Below, piece after piece: positions 46,917-55,662 of a stretch of 61,519 nucleotides of DNA (position 1 is its first letter; every line of letters starts with the position of its first letter). The stretch comes from Lachnospiraceae bacterium. Its GTDB lineage: Bacteria > Bacillota > Clostridia > Lachnospirales > Lachnospiraceae. The translations under genes were made by a program, and so were the position numbers. The stretch spans positions 1-61,519 of the forward strand of contig JAFWWB010000010.1 of the NCBI GenBank assembly GCA_017518185.1. Reading direction: 5' to 3'. Below the pieces are notes generated by a model. That model was not told the origin of the DNA and searched no databases. It saw nothing but the letters and a program-made list of their open reading frames with translations.

Positions 46917-47007
46917 AAGATTCCTGCCTCAGCATAAGTTCGGCGACGAAGATCAAAGATCTTCTGCCTCACTTACCGACCCGCTGCGCGAAGTCGAGGT
47001 ATCTTTT
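46917..47007. repeat. Degenerate palindromic repeat, copy 1
   Basis: Left end TAAGATTCCTGCCTC, right end AAGTCGAGGTATCTTT, with a perfect GAAGATC-AAA-GATCTTC hairpin at the centre (46948-46964). The ends match the arms of the copy at 57728, so this is an eroded member of the same family. Confidence 0.6.
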
Positions 47008-47043
47008 CAATTATGATAGCTTGCGCTGTTTGTGTCAAGTTCT

Positions 47044-47072
47044 TTGACCATATGCTTCTTCTATGATATAAT
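47044..47072 (+). promoter_or_regulatory. Promoter giving a near-leaderless transcript
   Basis: TTGACC at 47044-47049, 17 bases, TATAAT at 47067-47072. Transcription should begin at about 47079, two or three bases before the ATG, and no ribosome site is visible. Confidence 0.75.
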
Positions 47073-47081
47073 ACGAAAGTT

Positions 47082-48314
47082 ATGGCTGTCGAAGAAAATG
47101 TGATAGAACTTAAGGAGCTGAGCAAGGTCTACCGCCTGTACGAGAGGAATTCGGACAGGCTCAAGGAGGCCCTGCATCTGGGGCGGAAACAGAGGCATAC
47201 GGATCACCGCGCCTTGGATAAGGTCAGCTTTTCCATAAAGAGCGGGGAGACCGTGGGCATCATAGGCACCAACGGTTCCGGCAAGTCCACGGTGCTGAAG
47301 CTCATCACCGGGGTGCTGACCCCTACCTCCGGGACGGTGACGGTTAACGGCCGCATCTCCGCCCTGCTTGAGCTGGGAGCCGGCTTCAACTATGAGTACA
47401 CCGGCATCGAAAACATATATCTGAACGGCACCATGACTGGATTTTCGAAGCAGGAGATAGACGAGAGGCTGGAGGATATCCTGAAATTCGCGGATATCGG
47501 GGATTTCGTGAACCAGCCTGTTAAGACCTATTCCTCCGGCATGTTCGTGCGCCTTGCCTTTGCCCTGGCCATAAACATCGATCCGGAGATACTCATAGTG
47601 GATGAGGCGCTTTCGGTGGGAGACGTGTTCTTCCAGGCCAAGTGCTACCACAAGTTCGAGGAGTTCAAGGAGCAGGGCAAGACCATACTCTTTGTCAGCC
47701 ATGATATGTCCAGCATTGCCAAGTACTGCGACAGGGTCATACTCCTGGACAAGGGAAGGATGCTGGGAGAAGGCGCTCCCAGGAAGATGCTGGATATCTA
47801 CAAGCAGGTGCTGGTGGGCCAGTATGACGGGGACCCCACCGCCGTGGACGAGGCCTTTGAAAAGGGAAGCACTCTGGAATACGGCTCCCGGAAGGCCCAT
47901 ATAGACGAGATATTTGTTACGGATGAAAAGGGTGAACGCATACAGGCCGTGATGAAGGGCAGCCGCTGTACCGTATACATGCGGGTCTCGATCCTTCAGG
48001 ATCTGCAGGCGCCCATCTTTGCCCTGTCCTTCAAGGATGTGAGGGGAACGGAGATCTGCGGCACCAATACCATGTTCGAGAAGACCTTTCTTGATCCCTG
48101 CAGGGCCGGGGAGAAGAAGGAGATAAGCTTTTCCCAGCAGATCGACCTGCAGGGAGGTGAATACCTGCTGTCCTTCGGGGTGACGGGTTACGAAGGCGAG
48201 GATTTCACGGTCTACCACAGGCTCTACGACGCCCTGAAGCTGACGGTGGTGTCCGAGAAGAACACGGTGGGCTTTTACGATATGAATTCCGCAGTGGAGG
48301 TCAGGGACATTTGA
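47082..48314 (+). CDS. Wzt-like polysaccharide ABC transporter ATPase
   Basis: A 410-residue ABC ATPase of the O-antigen/teichoic acid export type: Walker A GTNGSGKST (near residue 62), family-typical LLELGAGFNYEYTGIENIYLNG, signature YSSGMFVRL, Walker B ILIVDEALSVGD. Residues from about 270 form a C-terminal beta-sandwich domain (KDVRGTEICGTNT...) like the Wzt cargo-binding domain that recognises the capped glycan end. The matching membrane permease (Wzm/TagG) is not in the window. It opens an operon of glycan genes and overlaps the next gene by four bases. Confidence 0.88.
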   Translation: MAVEENVIELKELSKVYRLYERNSDRLKEALHLGRKQRHTDHRALDKVSFSIKSGETVGIIGTNGSGKSTVLKLITGVLTPTSGTVTVNGRISALLELGAGFNYEYTGIENIYLNGTMTGFSKQEIDERLEDILKFADIGDFVNQPVKTYSSGMFVRLAFALAINIDPEILIVDEALSVGDVFFQAKCYHKFEEFKEQGKTILFVSHDMSSIAKYCDRVILLDKGRMLGEGAPRKMLDIYKQVLVGQYDGDPTAVDEAFEKGSTLEYGSRKAHIDEIFVTDEKGERIQAVMKGSRCTVYMRVSILQDLQAPIFALSFKDVRGTEICGTNTMFEKTFLDPCRAGEKKEISFSQQIDLQGGEYLLSFGVTGYEGEDFTVYHRLYDALKLTVVSEKNTVGFYDMNSAVEVRDI

Positions 48315-50260
48315 AAGAGATGATCGGAGAGGTTGAACTGGACTTAAGCTTCTATCCCGGCGAGGATCTGTACTGCGACGGCGAGTCGGAGGATGTCCTT
48401 CTGGATATAGTGAAGAACGAACCTGTCTCCGCCTTTTCGGAGATCGCGGCAGAGAAAAAGAGCTGGCCCCTGCTCTATCATCTGTCGGATATAAGGGAAA
48501 ACATCGTAAGCTGGATGGACTTAAAGCCCGGGGCAAAGGTGCTTGAGATAGGCGCCGGCTGCGGAGCCGTCACAGGGGCTTTTCTGAATAAGGGTTATAA
48601 ACTTACCTGTGTGGAGCTTTCGAAAAAGCGGAGCAGCATCAATGCATACAGGCACCGTGCCGATTCCGGTTTTAAGGTGATCGTCGGAAATTTCGAGGAT
48701 ATCGAGGGCTCGCTTGACAGGGATTTTGACTATATCTTCCTGACGGGAGTGCTGGAATACGCGAAGAGCTACATCCATGCTGAAGATCCCTTCAGGGAGT
48801 TCGTACGGGTGGCAAAGAGCCATCTTAAGGAGGACGGGAGCCTCGTAATAGCAATAGAGAACCGTCTGGGTCTTAAGTATTTCGCGGGAGCAAGGGAGGA
48901 TCATCTCGGCAGTTATTTTTCCGGGATAGAGGATTATCCGGAAGGCGGTCCGGCAAAGACCTTTTCAAAGCCGGTGCTGGAGGGACTGCTTTCGGATTTT
49001 AAGGAACTGCATTTTTACTATCCCTATCCCGACTACAAGTTCCCGCTCTGCATATATTCGGATGAGAGGCTGCCGGAGCCGGGAGAGCTTTCCGTAAATC
49101 TCCTGAACCTGGACAGGAGCCGCCTGCTTCTCTTTAACGAGAGGAATGCGTATGATGCCCTTATAAAGGACGGGCTCTATCCCCTGTTTTCCAACTCCTT
49201 CCTCATAGTTGCGGGAAAGGCACAGGATGCAGTGTATTGCAAGTTCTCCAATGACAGGGATCCGAAGTACGCCATACGCACGGAAATACTCAGGGACGGC
49301 AGGGTGCGTAAATCCGCCCTTAAGCCTGAGGGCAGGGAACATCTGAAAGCCATAGTAAAGGCCTGCAGAGGGCTTAAGGAAAAATATGAGGGCAGCGGCC
49401 TGGAGGTTGTCTGCTTTGATGAAGAGGGTGACGGCATAGTGTCTCCCCTTGTAAGCGGTGTGAGCCTGGAGAGGCTTCTTGACGAGGCGGCCCTTTGCGG
49501 GAATGAGGCCCGGATAAAGGAGCTGCTGGCCCGTTACAGGGGATTCGCGGAATACAGGCCGGACTATGCGCTCACGGATCTGGACATGAGCTTTTCAAAT
49601 GTGCTCATAGACGGAGACAGCTGGAAGCTCATCGACCCCGAGTGGGTGGAATATGAGGCCGGCGGCGCTACGAAGGCCATGGCAAGGGCGCTGTTCATAT
49701 ATCTCAGCGCGGATGAGGCCAGGGGGAAGCTGACCGGACTCTTTACGCAGTGCCTGGGAACGGAGCCTGCGGAGGAGGATGTCTTCCGGAAGAAGATCGC
49801 GGGAGAGCGTGTGCCTCTCGGAAGGATGAATGCCATACTGGCAAATGAGGTAACTGACATAAAGGGTGAGATGGGAAGGCTGGATGCGGAAAAGCGACTG
49901 TCAGAGCCCAGGATATATTTTGACAGGGGCAGCGGTTTTTCCGAGGCAGACAGCATAAGACCGGAGATAAGACGCATCGCTGAAAAGAAATATGAGCTTA
50001 AGTTTGCTGCGGAAGCCGGGATAAAGACGCTGCGTTTCGATCCCTGCATGTGCGTCTGCGCCCTGGGGGTGGAGGAGGCTTCCTTTAACGGGAAGAAGCT
50101 GAAGCTTAAGACCAACGGCCGCAGCATAGGCAGAGGCTATGTTTTTAACGGGGAGGATCCCAACATTCTCTTCAGTCTTAAGGGAGCGACCGGAGAGCTT
50201 AAGTTTATATACAGCTTAAGCGTACTGCCGCCGGAGCTGGGGGATGCCCTATGTCAATAA
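48311..50260 (+). CDS. WbdD-like methyltransferase-kinase fusion
   Basis: A 649-residue protein starting at TTG 48311. Residues about 70-240 are a class I SAM methyltransferase (VLEIGAGCGAVTGAF). Residues about 300-510 form a kinase-like domain. Its catalytic loop is DLDMSFSN with D425 and N430, the metal-binding D442 is in LIDPEW, and a candidate ATP lysine lies in VRKSALKPEG. A C-terminal beta domain (from ~530) follows. The domain order matches WbdD, which phosphorylates and methylates the non-reducing end of E. coli O9a chains to stop growth. Its neighbour is a Wzt-like ATPase, as expected for cap-dependent export. Substrate unknown. Confidence 0.78.
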   Translation: MKEMIGEVELDLSFYPGEDLYCDGESEDVLLDIVKNEPVSAFSEIAAEKKSWPLLYHLSDIRENIVSWMDLKPGAKVLEIGAGCGAVTGAFLNKGYKLTCVELSKKRSSINAYRHRADSGFKVIVGNFEDIEGSLDRDFDYIFLTGVLEYAKSYIHAEDPFREFVRVAKSHLKEDGSLVIAIENRLGLKYFAGAREDHLGSYFSGIEDYPEGGPAKTFSKPVLEGLLSDFKELHFYYPYPDYKFPLCIYSDERLPEPGELSVNLLNLDRSRLLLFNERNAYDALIKDGLYPLFSNSFLIVAGKAQDAVYCKFSNDRDPKYAIRTEILRDGRVRKSALKPEGREHLKAIVKACRGLKEKYEGSGLEVVCFDEEGDGIVSPLVSGVSLERLLDEAALCGNEARIKELLARYRGFAEYRPDYALTDLDMSFSNVLIDGDSWKLIDPEWVEYEAGGATKAMARALFIYLSADEARGKLTGLFTQCLGTEPAEEDVFRKKIAGERVPLGRMNAILANEVTDIKGEMGRLDAEKRLSEPRIYFDRGSGFSEADSIRPEIRRIAEKKYELKFAAEAGIKTLRFDPCMCVCALGVEEASFNGKKLKLKTNGRSIGRGYVFNGEDPNILFSLKGATGELKFIYSLSVLPPELGDALCQ

Positions 50261-52155
50261 AGAGCGCCATACAGCAGAAGCTCCACGAACGTCAGCTGAA
50301 GATCTATGAGGCGGAGCTTGCGGCACAGAAGCGCCTGTATGAGAAGAGACTGAAGCCCGGTGACAACAGGGTTGAAGCGGGCATGAGCATAAAGCAGGGA
50401 GCCGTGGAGTTCAGGAGCTTCGACTGCAAAAGACCCGCGGAGGGAAGGTATCTCATACTGGCGGCAGCAGGCGGCTATATCGATGAAGCCGCAGGCTCTG
50501 AGACTGAAAGATATTTTTCGGAGCACCCGGAGCTTATGTGGTTCTATCCGGATGAAGATAAGCTTTCGGCAGAAGGAAAGCCGGAGAAGCCCTGGTATAA
50601 GCCGGACTGCAGCCCGGAGACGCTGATGTCCTCCGTGTACACAGGACATATACTCTGCGTGAGGAAGGAAGCTTACGAGGCGGCCGGCAGCAGCGCAGAA
50701 ACTGCAGCGGGGCTGGTATATGCACTGGCACTGCATTCGGAACCCGGGCATTACAGGGACATACTTTATCACAGCCCGGAGGAGAGCCCCTATAAGGACA
50801 GAGCTGCACTTGCGGCTTTTCTGGAAGCGAAGGGGATCTCCGCGGAGATAAGAGAGGATAAGGACGGATATCTGTATCCCGTCTTTGCGCTTAAGGACAG
50901 GCCTGAGATAAGCATCATCATCCCTTCGAAGGATCATCCGGAAGTGCTGGGACGCTGTGTGGCTTCCATAAGGAAACTGAGCAGCTATGACAATATAAAG
51001 ATTTATGTGACGGATAACGGGAGCTCCCCGGAAAATAAGGCGGAGTACGAGCACCTTGCTTCGGAATACGGCTTTGACTATCACCATGAAGAGCGGCCTT
51101 TTAATTTTTCCGCCATCTGCAATGCGGCGGCAAGGGCGTCTTCGGGAGAGTATCTGCTCTTTCTGAACGACGATACCGAGACCGTGACTCCTGACTGGCT
51201 TGAGCTCATGCTGGGACAGGCTATGCAGGAGGGCGTGGGAGCAGTGGGAGCAAAGCTCTACTATCCCGGCGGAAAGCTCATACAGCATGCGGGCATCACA
51301 AATATGTACGAGGGTCCGGTGCACAAGCTCTTCGGCATGAGCGATGAAGAAGATGTCGACAGGGGCAGGAACCGCGGCATACGCGATATGGCGGGAGTCA
51401 CGGCGGCCTGCATGCTAGTCTCAAGGAAGGTCTTTGAGGAAGCGGGCGGTTTCCCCGAGGAGCTCAAGGTGGCCTATAACGATGTGGACCTCTGCTTTAC
51501 TCTGCTGGAGCATGGGCTGCGCTGCGTTGTGAGAAATGACGTGGTGCTGATACATTACGAATCCCTTTCAAGAGGGGACGACAATATTGACGATGCCAAG
51601 CGCGACAGGCTGGCAGCGGAGCGGGGGACCTTATATGAGAGACATCCCTCTTTCTATGAGCGGGATCCTTATTACCATCCGCTGCTTACAGGGGCTTCGG
51701 AGCGTTTTGAGCCGGCGGCGCCGCTGGAGAACAAGAACCTGCCTGTCATCGGAGAGATAAAGAAGGTTTCCGTGACGCTCAGGGAAGAGGATATAAATGA
51801 GACCCTGATAATAAAGCGTGACCGTGTGGGAAAGTGTTATTATGCGGACACGGACGGAAGGCGTCAGGGTTATATAATAGACATACATGCCCATGTCCGG
51901 GGGCTGGACAGCGCGGATTATAACTACCGCATGTACGCAAAGACGGAGGACGGGAGCGTTTACGAGCTTCCGGCTGTGCGGCGTTACAGGCCCGATGTGG
52001 AAAAGACCTATTACGAGCAGCTGCACGTGGAGCTTTCGGGCTTTGCGGTAAAGCTGAAAGAAGGAGTGCTGCCGCCCGGCAGAACGGAGATCTGGATGGA
52101 AGCAAAGAGCGCCATTTCAAGACAGCGGCTGGTCAACCGGCTGGAAGCGGTATAA
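50251..52155 (+). CDS. GT2 glycosyltransferase with relic first domain
   Basis: A 634-residue protein with one intact GT2 domain from about residue 220 (ISIIIPSKDHPEVLGRC, TDNGSSPENK, FLNDDTE as the DxD equivalent, KVAYNDVDLC). The first ~215 residues contain WFYPDEDKL and PWYKPDCSPETLMSS, which line up with the second half of the first GT2 domain of the 53674 protein. They look like a relic that lost its nucleotide-binding half. A C-terminal beta domain is shared with the next protein. The start overlaps the kinase gene by 10 bases. Confidence 0.82.
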   Translation: MSIKSAIQQKLHERQLKIYEAELAAQKRLYEKRLKPGDNRVEAGMSIKQGAVEFRSFDCKRPAEGRYLILAAAGGYIDEAAGSETERYFSEHPELMWFYPDEDKLSAEGKPEKPWYKPDCSPETLMSSVYTGHILCVRKEAYEAAGSSAETAAGLVYALALHSEPGHYRDILYHSPEESPYKDRAALAAFLEAKGISAEIREDKDGYLYPVFALKDRPEISIIIPSKDHPEVLGRCVASIRKLSSYDNIKIYVTDNGSSPENKAEYEHLASEYGFDYHHEERPFNFSAICNAAARASSGEYLLFLNDDTETVTPDWLELMLGQAMQEGVGAVGAKLYYPGGKLIQHAGITNMYEGPVHKLFGMSDEEDVDRGRNRGIRDMAGVTAACMLVSRKVFEEAGGFPEELKVAYNDVDLCFTLLEHGLRCVVRNDVVLIHYESLSRGDDNIDDAKRDRLAAERGTLYERHPSFYERDPYYHPLLTGASERFEPAAPLENKNLPVIGEIKKVSVTLREEDINETLIIKRDRVGKCYYADTDGRRQGYIIDIHAHVRGLDSADYNYRMYAKTEDGSVYELPAVRRYRPDVEKTYYEQLHVELSGFAVKLKEGVLPPGRTEIWMEAKSAISRQRLVNRLEAV

Positions 52156-52157
52156 AA

Positions 52158-53681
52158 ATGTCAAGGAAATCAGACTATTACAAGCGCCTGGCGCGGTATG
52201 AGGATCCTGTTGCGGCTTATCTTGCGGATAACCCCGGAGATGAGGCCGGGGCGGAGCATATCCGTGAGCTGATGGCCCGGGCAGGCGAGCTTCCCGGTAA
52301 GACAGTGGAGCGGGAGCCGGAGGAATACGACGATTCCAAGCTGTCCGTTTTAATACCCAGTAAGGATCATCCCGGGCTTCTGTCACAGTGCCTTCAGAGT
52401 TTTGTGAAATATACGGACTACGACAAACTTGAATTCATCGTGGTGGATAACGGCAGCAGTCCGGAAAACAGGGAAAAGTACGAGGAGCTTAAGAAGAGCA
52501 TCCCCTTTACCTATATCTATGAGGCCGGTGAGTTCAACTTCTCCCGTATGTGCAACAGCGCCGTGAAAGCCTCTATCGGAAGGCTGCTGCTCTTCCTGAA
52601 TGACGATATAGAGCTGAGGCCGCTGCCGGGCAGGGAGGACATCTCAAAGTGGCTTAAGATAATGGCGGCGGAGGCAATAAGGCCGGAAACGGGAGCAGTG
52701 GGAGCGCTGCTCTATTACCCCCCCGATGAAAGCGGAGAGTACCGCATACAGCATGCGGGCGTGAGCAATATAGGCCTAGGCCCCGTGCATAAGCATAACG
52801 GTAGCCTGAGACGGCCTTCGGTGCCCAAAGAAGTCATCGCGGTCACGGCGGCCTGCCTGCTGGTGGAAAGGAAGAAGTTCAGGGAAGCCGGCGGCTTTTG
52901 CGAAGAGCTTGAGGTGGCCTACAATGATGTGGACCTCTGCTTCACCTTATACGAAAAGGGCTACAGGAATATAGTCAGGCCCGAGGCTGAGCTCATCCAT
53001 CACGAGTCCACCAGCCGGGGCTATGAGGAGTCGGCGGAAAAGCGCCGGAGACAGCTGGAGGAGTGGGTAAAGCTCTATAAGCGGCATCCGGAGATGTACG
53101 GCCGGGATCCCTATCTGGATCCTGCCATACCGATGTGGAAGCTGACTTCTGATATGAAGCCGGAATTTACGGCCGAGAGCGATGCGCCCGGGATCTCCTC
53201 CGAGGTATCGGAACTCCAGGTGCTGAAGCCTTCGCAAAGCGGAAGGCTGCTTCGGAAACTGGGTATAGATATCGCGCCGCTTTATCATATAGATCATGCC
53301 TTCAGCCGGATCTATATGGATAAGGACGGGGAACCCCGCAGACAGTGGCGCATAGAGGGCTGGGCCGCGCCGAGGAAGAAAGCGCTATGGAACTACACCA
53401 GATATCTGCTGCTCCGGGATAAGTGGGGGACCAGCGTAAGGATAAAACTTTTTGAGACCTACAGGCCGGATACGAAGGCGGTGCTCACGGAGCAGGAGGG
53501 ATATGCGCTTTCAGGCTTTGCGGCCAGGATAGATGAAGAAAAAGTTACCGAAGGAAAATATGAAGCGGGCTTTGCCTTTGATCCACCTTCGGACGGATAT
53601 GAATACATTTGCTTCACGGGCGTGATGATAGAGTTTAAGTACGGATCGGAGCCCGTGATCACGGAGGCGGAAAATGCCTGA
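52158..53681 (+). CDS. GT2 glycosyltransferase with accessory beta domain
   Basis: A 507-residue single-domain GT2 enzyme (LSVLIPSKDHPGLLSQC, VDNGSSPENR, FLNDDIE, VAYNDVDLC) with a C-terminal ~150-residue beta domain containing TYRPDTKA and LSGFAARI, similar to RYRPDVEK and LSGFAVKL in the previous protein. Its catalytic acidic residues are present. Sugar specificity cannot be read; the rhamnosyltransferase-like pattern is only a resemblance. Confidence 0.85.
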   Translation: MSRKSDYYKRLARYEDPVAAYLADNPGDEAGAEHIRELMARAGELPGKTVEREPEEYDDSKLSVLIPSKDHPGLLSQCLQSFVKYTDYDKLEFIVVDNGSSPENREKYEELKKSIPFTYIYEAGEFNFSRMCNSAVKASIGRLLLFLNDDIELRPLPGREDISKWLKIMAAEAIRPETGAVGALLYYPPDESGEYRIQHAGVSNIGLGPVHKHNGSLRRPSVPKEVIAVTAACLLVERKKFREAGGFCEELEVAYNDVDLCFTLYEKGYRNIVRPEAELIHHESTSRGYEESAEKRRRQLEEWVKLYKRHPEMYGRDPYLDPAIPMWKLTSDMKPEFTAESDAPGISSEVSELQVLKPSQSGRLLRKLGIDIAPLYHIDHAFSRIYMDKDGEPRRQWRIEGWAAPRKKALWNYTRYLLLRDKWGTSVRIKLFETYRPDTKAVLTEQEGYALSGFAARIDEEKVTEGKYEAGFAFDPPSDGYEYICFTGVMIEFKYGSEPVITEAENA

Positions 53682-55662
53682 GAACAGGGAAGAGCTTGAA
53701 AAAGAAATAAAGGATCTGAGGTATCAGAATCTGCAGCTTGCCACGAAGCTCTCGGAGGCAAAGGCCCTGGCGGATGAGAAGCAGCGCCAGCTGGACAGGA
53801 TAAAGAACTCGCTGCCCTGGAGGATGTCAAAGCCTCTCAGGGTCACCATGCATTTTTTCCTGAGGCAGGGAAGACGCCTTAAGAACCTGGGAGGCCCCAG
53901 GGGAATAGCCAGGAAGCTTAAGAGCAAGAGCATAGAGAAGAGGGCGAGGATACAGCACGGCACTGCCAGCTTCCCGGATGAGGCAGAGGCAAAGAGGCAG
54001 CGGGAGACGGTATTTCCGAAGGATATAAAGTTCTCCATACTTGTACCCCTTTATAATACGCCGGAGGGATTTTTATCGGACACCATAAATTCCGTTAAGA
54101 ACCAGACCTACGGGAACTGGGAGCTCTGTCTTGCGGACGGTTCCGATGATGCCCATGCTTACGTAGGAAAGCTCTGTCTTAAGGAGGCGGAGGCTGACAG
54201 CAGGATAAAGTATAAGAAGCTTGAAAAGAACGAGGGCATTTCCGGAAATACCAATGAATGCCTGAAGATGGCAAGTGGGGAATTTATCGGACTCTATGAT
54301 CATGACGATATACTCCATCCTTCCGCACTGTATTACTACATGCAGGCCATCTGCGAAAAAGATGCGGACTATATCTACTGCGATGAGACCACCTTCCACG
54401 GAAACAGCGTGGACAACATGATAACCCTGCACTTCAAGCCGGATTACTCACCGGACAATCTGCGGGCAAATAATTACATCTGTCATTTTTCGGTATTCAA
54501 ACGGGAACTGCTGGAGGGCACGGAGCTTTTCAGGACCCGTTTTGACGGCAGCCAGGATCACGACATGATACTGCGTCTTACCTCGGCTGCGAAAAATATC
54601 GTACACATACCGAAGATACTTTATTACTGGCGTTCGCATAAGGGCAGTGTTGCTGCAGATATAAACGCCAAGGAATACGCCATCGAAGCGGCTAAGGGCG
54701 CAGTAGCGGAGCACTTAAGAAGCTGCGGCTATGATAATTTTTCCATAGAGTCCACCAGGGCCTTTGAGACCATCTTCCGCATCCACTATCCGCTGAAGGA
54801 TTCCGCAAAGGTATCGATCCTTATACCCAATAAGGATTCGAAGGAGGTACTCAAGCGCTGCATCGATTCCATACTTGAGAAGACTACCTGGCAGGAATAT
54901 GAGATAATAGTCATTGAGAACAATTCCCAGAGCCCGGAGATCTTCGCTTATTACGATGAGCTGAAGAGCCATCCCCGTATAAGTGTTGTCACCTATGAAG
55001 GGGAATTCAATTATTCTTCTGTGAACAACTTCGGCGCGAAGCATGCAACGGGTGAGCATCTGCTGCTCCTCAATAACGATACCGAGGTCATCACCCTGAA
55101 CTGGATCGAGGAGCTTCTGATGTACTCCGGCAGGGATGATGTGGGAGCCGTGGGCGCGAAGCTCTATTATCCCGACAAGACGATCCAGCATGCGGGAATA
55201 GTGCTGGGACTCGGAGCACACCGTACCGCGGGCCACGGACATTACAAAGTGAATTATGAAAACCTGGGCTACATGGGAAGGCTCTGCTATGCGCAGAATG
55301 TTTCCGCTGTGACCGGAGCCTGCCTTATGGTGAAGAAAAGCTTATATGATGAGGTGGGAGGCCTGGATGAGGGCTTCAGGGTTGCGCTCAATGACGTGGA
55401 CTTCTGCCTGAAGCTCAGGGAGAAGGGATATCTCAACATATGGACTCCCTTCTGCGAGCTCTATCATTATGAATCCGCATCAAGGGGCAGCGATCTTTCC
55501 GGCCCGGGAGCGGAGCGTTACGAAAAGGAATGCGAGGTGTTCCGCAAAAAGTGGAAGAAAGTGCTTGATGCGGGAGATCCTTATTACAATGTAAACTTTT
55601 CGCTGGACAGGAGCGATTACAGTCTTAAGATAAATACGGAGGAGGAAGCTGATGGGCGATAA
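53674..55662 (+). CDS. Tandem-domain GT2 glycosyltransferase
   Basis: A 662-residue protein: an N-terminal coiled coil and basic patch (residues 2-90, ending NSLPWRMSKPLR), GT2 domain 1 (FSILVPLYNTPEGF, GLYDHDDILHP) and GT2 domain 2 (VSILIPNKDSKEVLKRC, LLNNDTEVI, NDVDFCLKL). Both domains keep DxD-like motifs, so one chain could add two sugars alternately. It overlaps the genes on either side by 8 and 11 bases, showing tight co-translation. Confidence 0.88.
   Translation: MPENREELEKEIKDLRYQNLQLATKLSEAKALADEKQRQLDRIKNSLPWRMSKPLRVTMHFFLRQGRRLKNLGGPRGIARKLKSKSIEKRARIQHGTASFPDEAEAKRQRETVFPKDIKFSILVPLYNTPEGFLSDTINSVKNQTYGNWELCLADGSDDAHAYVGKLCLKEAEADSRIKYKKLEKNEGISGNTNECLKMASGEFIGLYDHDDILHPSALYYYMQAICEKDADYIYCDETTFHGNSVDNMITLHFKPDYSPDNLRANNYICHFSVFKRELLEGTELFRTRFDGSQDHDMILRLTSAAKNIVHIPKILYYWRSHKGSVAADINAKEYAIEAAKGAVAEHLRSCGYDNFSIESTRAFETIFRIHYPLKDSAKVSILIPNKDSKEVLKRCIDSILEKTTWQEYEIIVIENNSQSPEIFAYYDELKSHPRISVVTYEGEFNYSSVNNFGAKHATGEHLLLLNNDTEVITLNWIEELLMYSGRDDVGAVGAKLYYPDKTIQHAGIVLGLGAHRTAGHGHYKVNYENLGYMGRLCYAQNVSAVTGACLMVKKSLYDEVGGLDEGFRVALNDVDFCLKLREKGYLNIWTPFCELYHYESASRGSDLSGPGAERYEKECEVFRKKWKKVLDAGDPYYNVNFSLDRSDYSLKINTEEEADGR

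Noticed and set aside
47061-48536. 491-codon open frame on the - strand
   Set aside because: It mirrors the Wzt-like ATPase and fusion genes, shows no family motif and reflects the GC-rich third-position pattern of the opposite strand.
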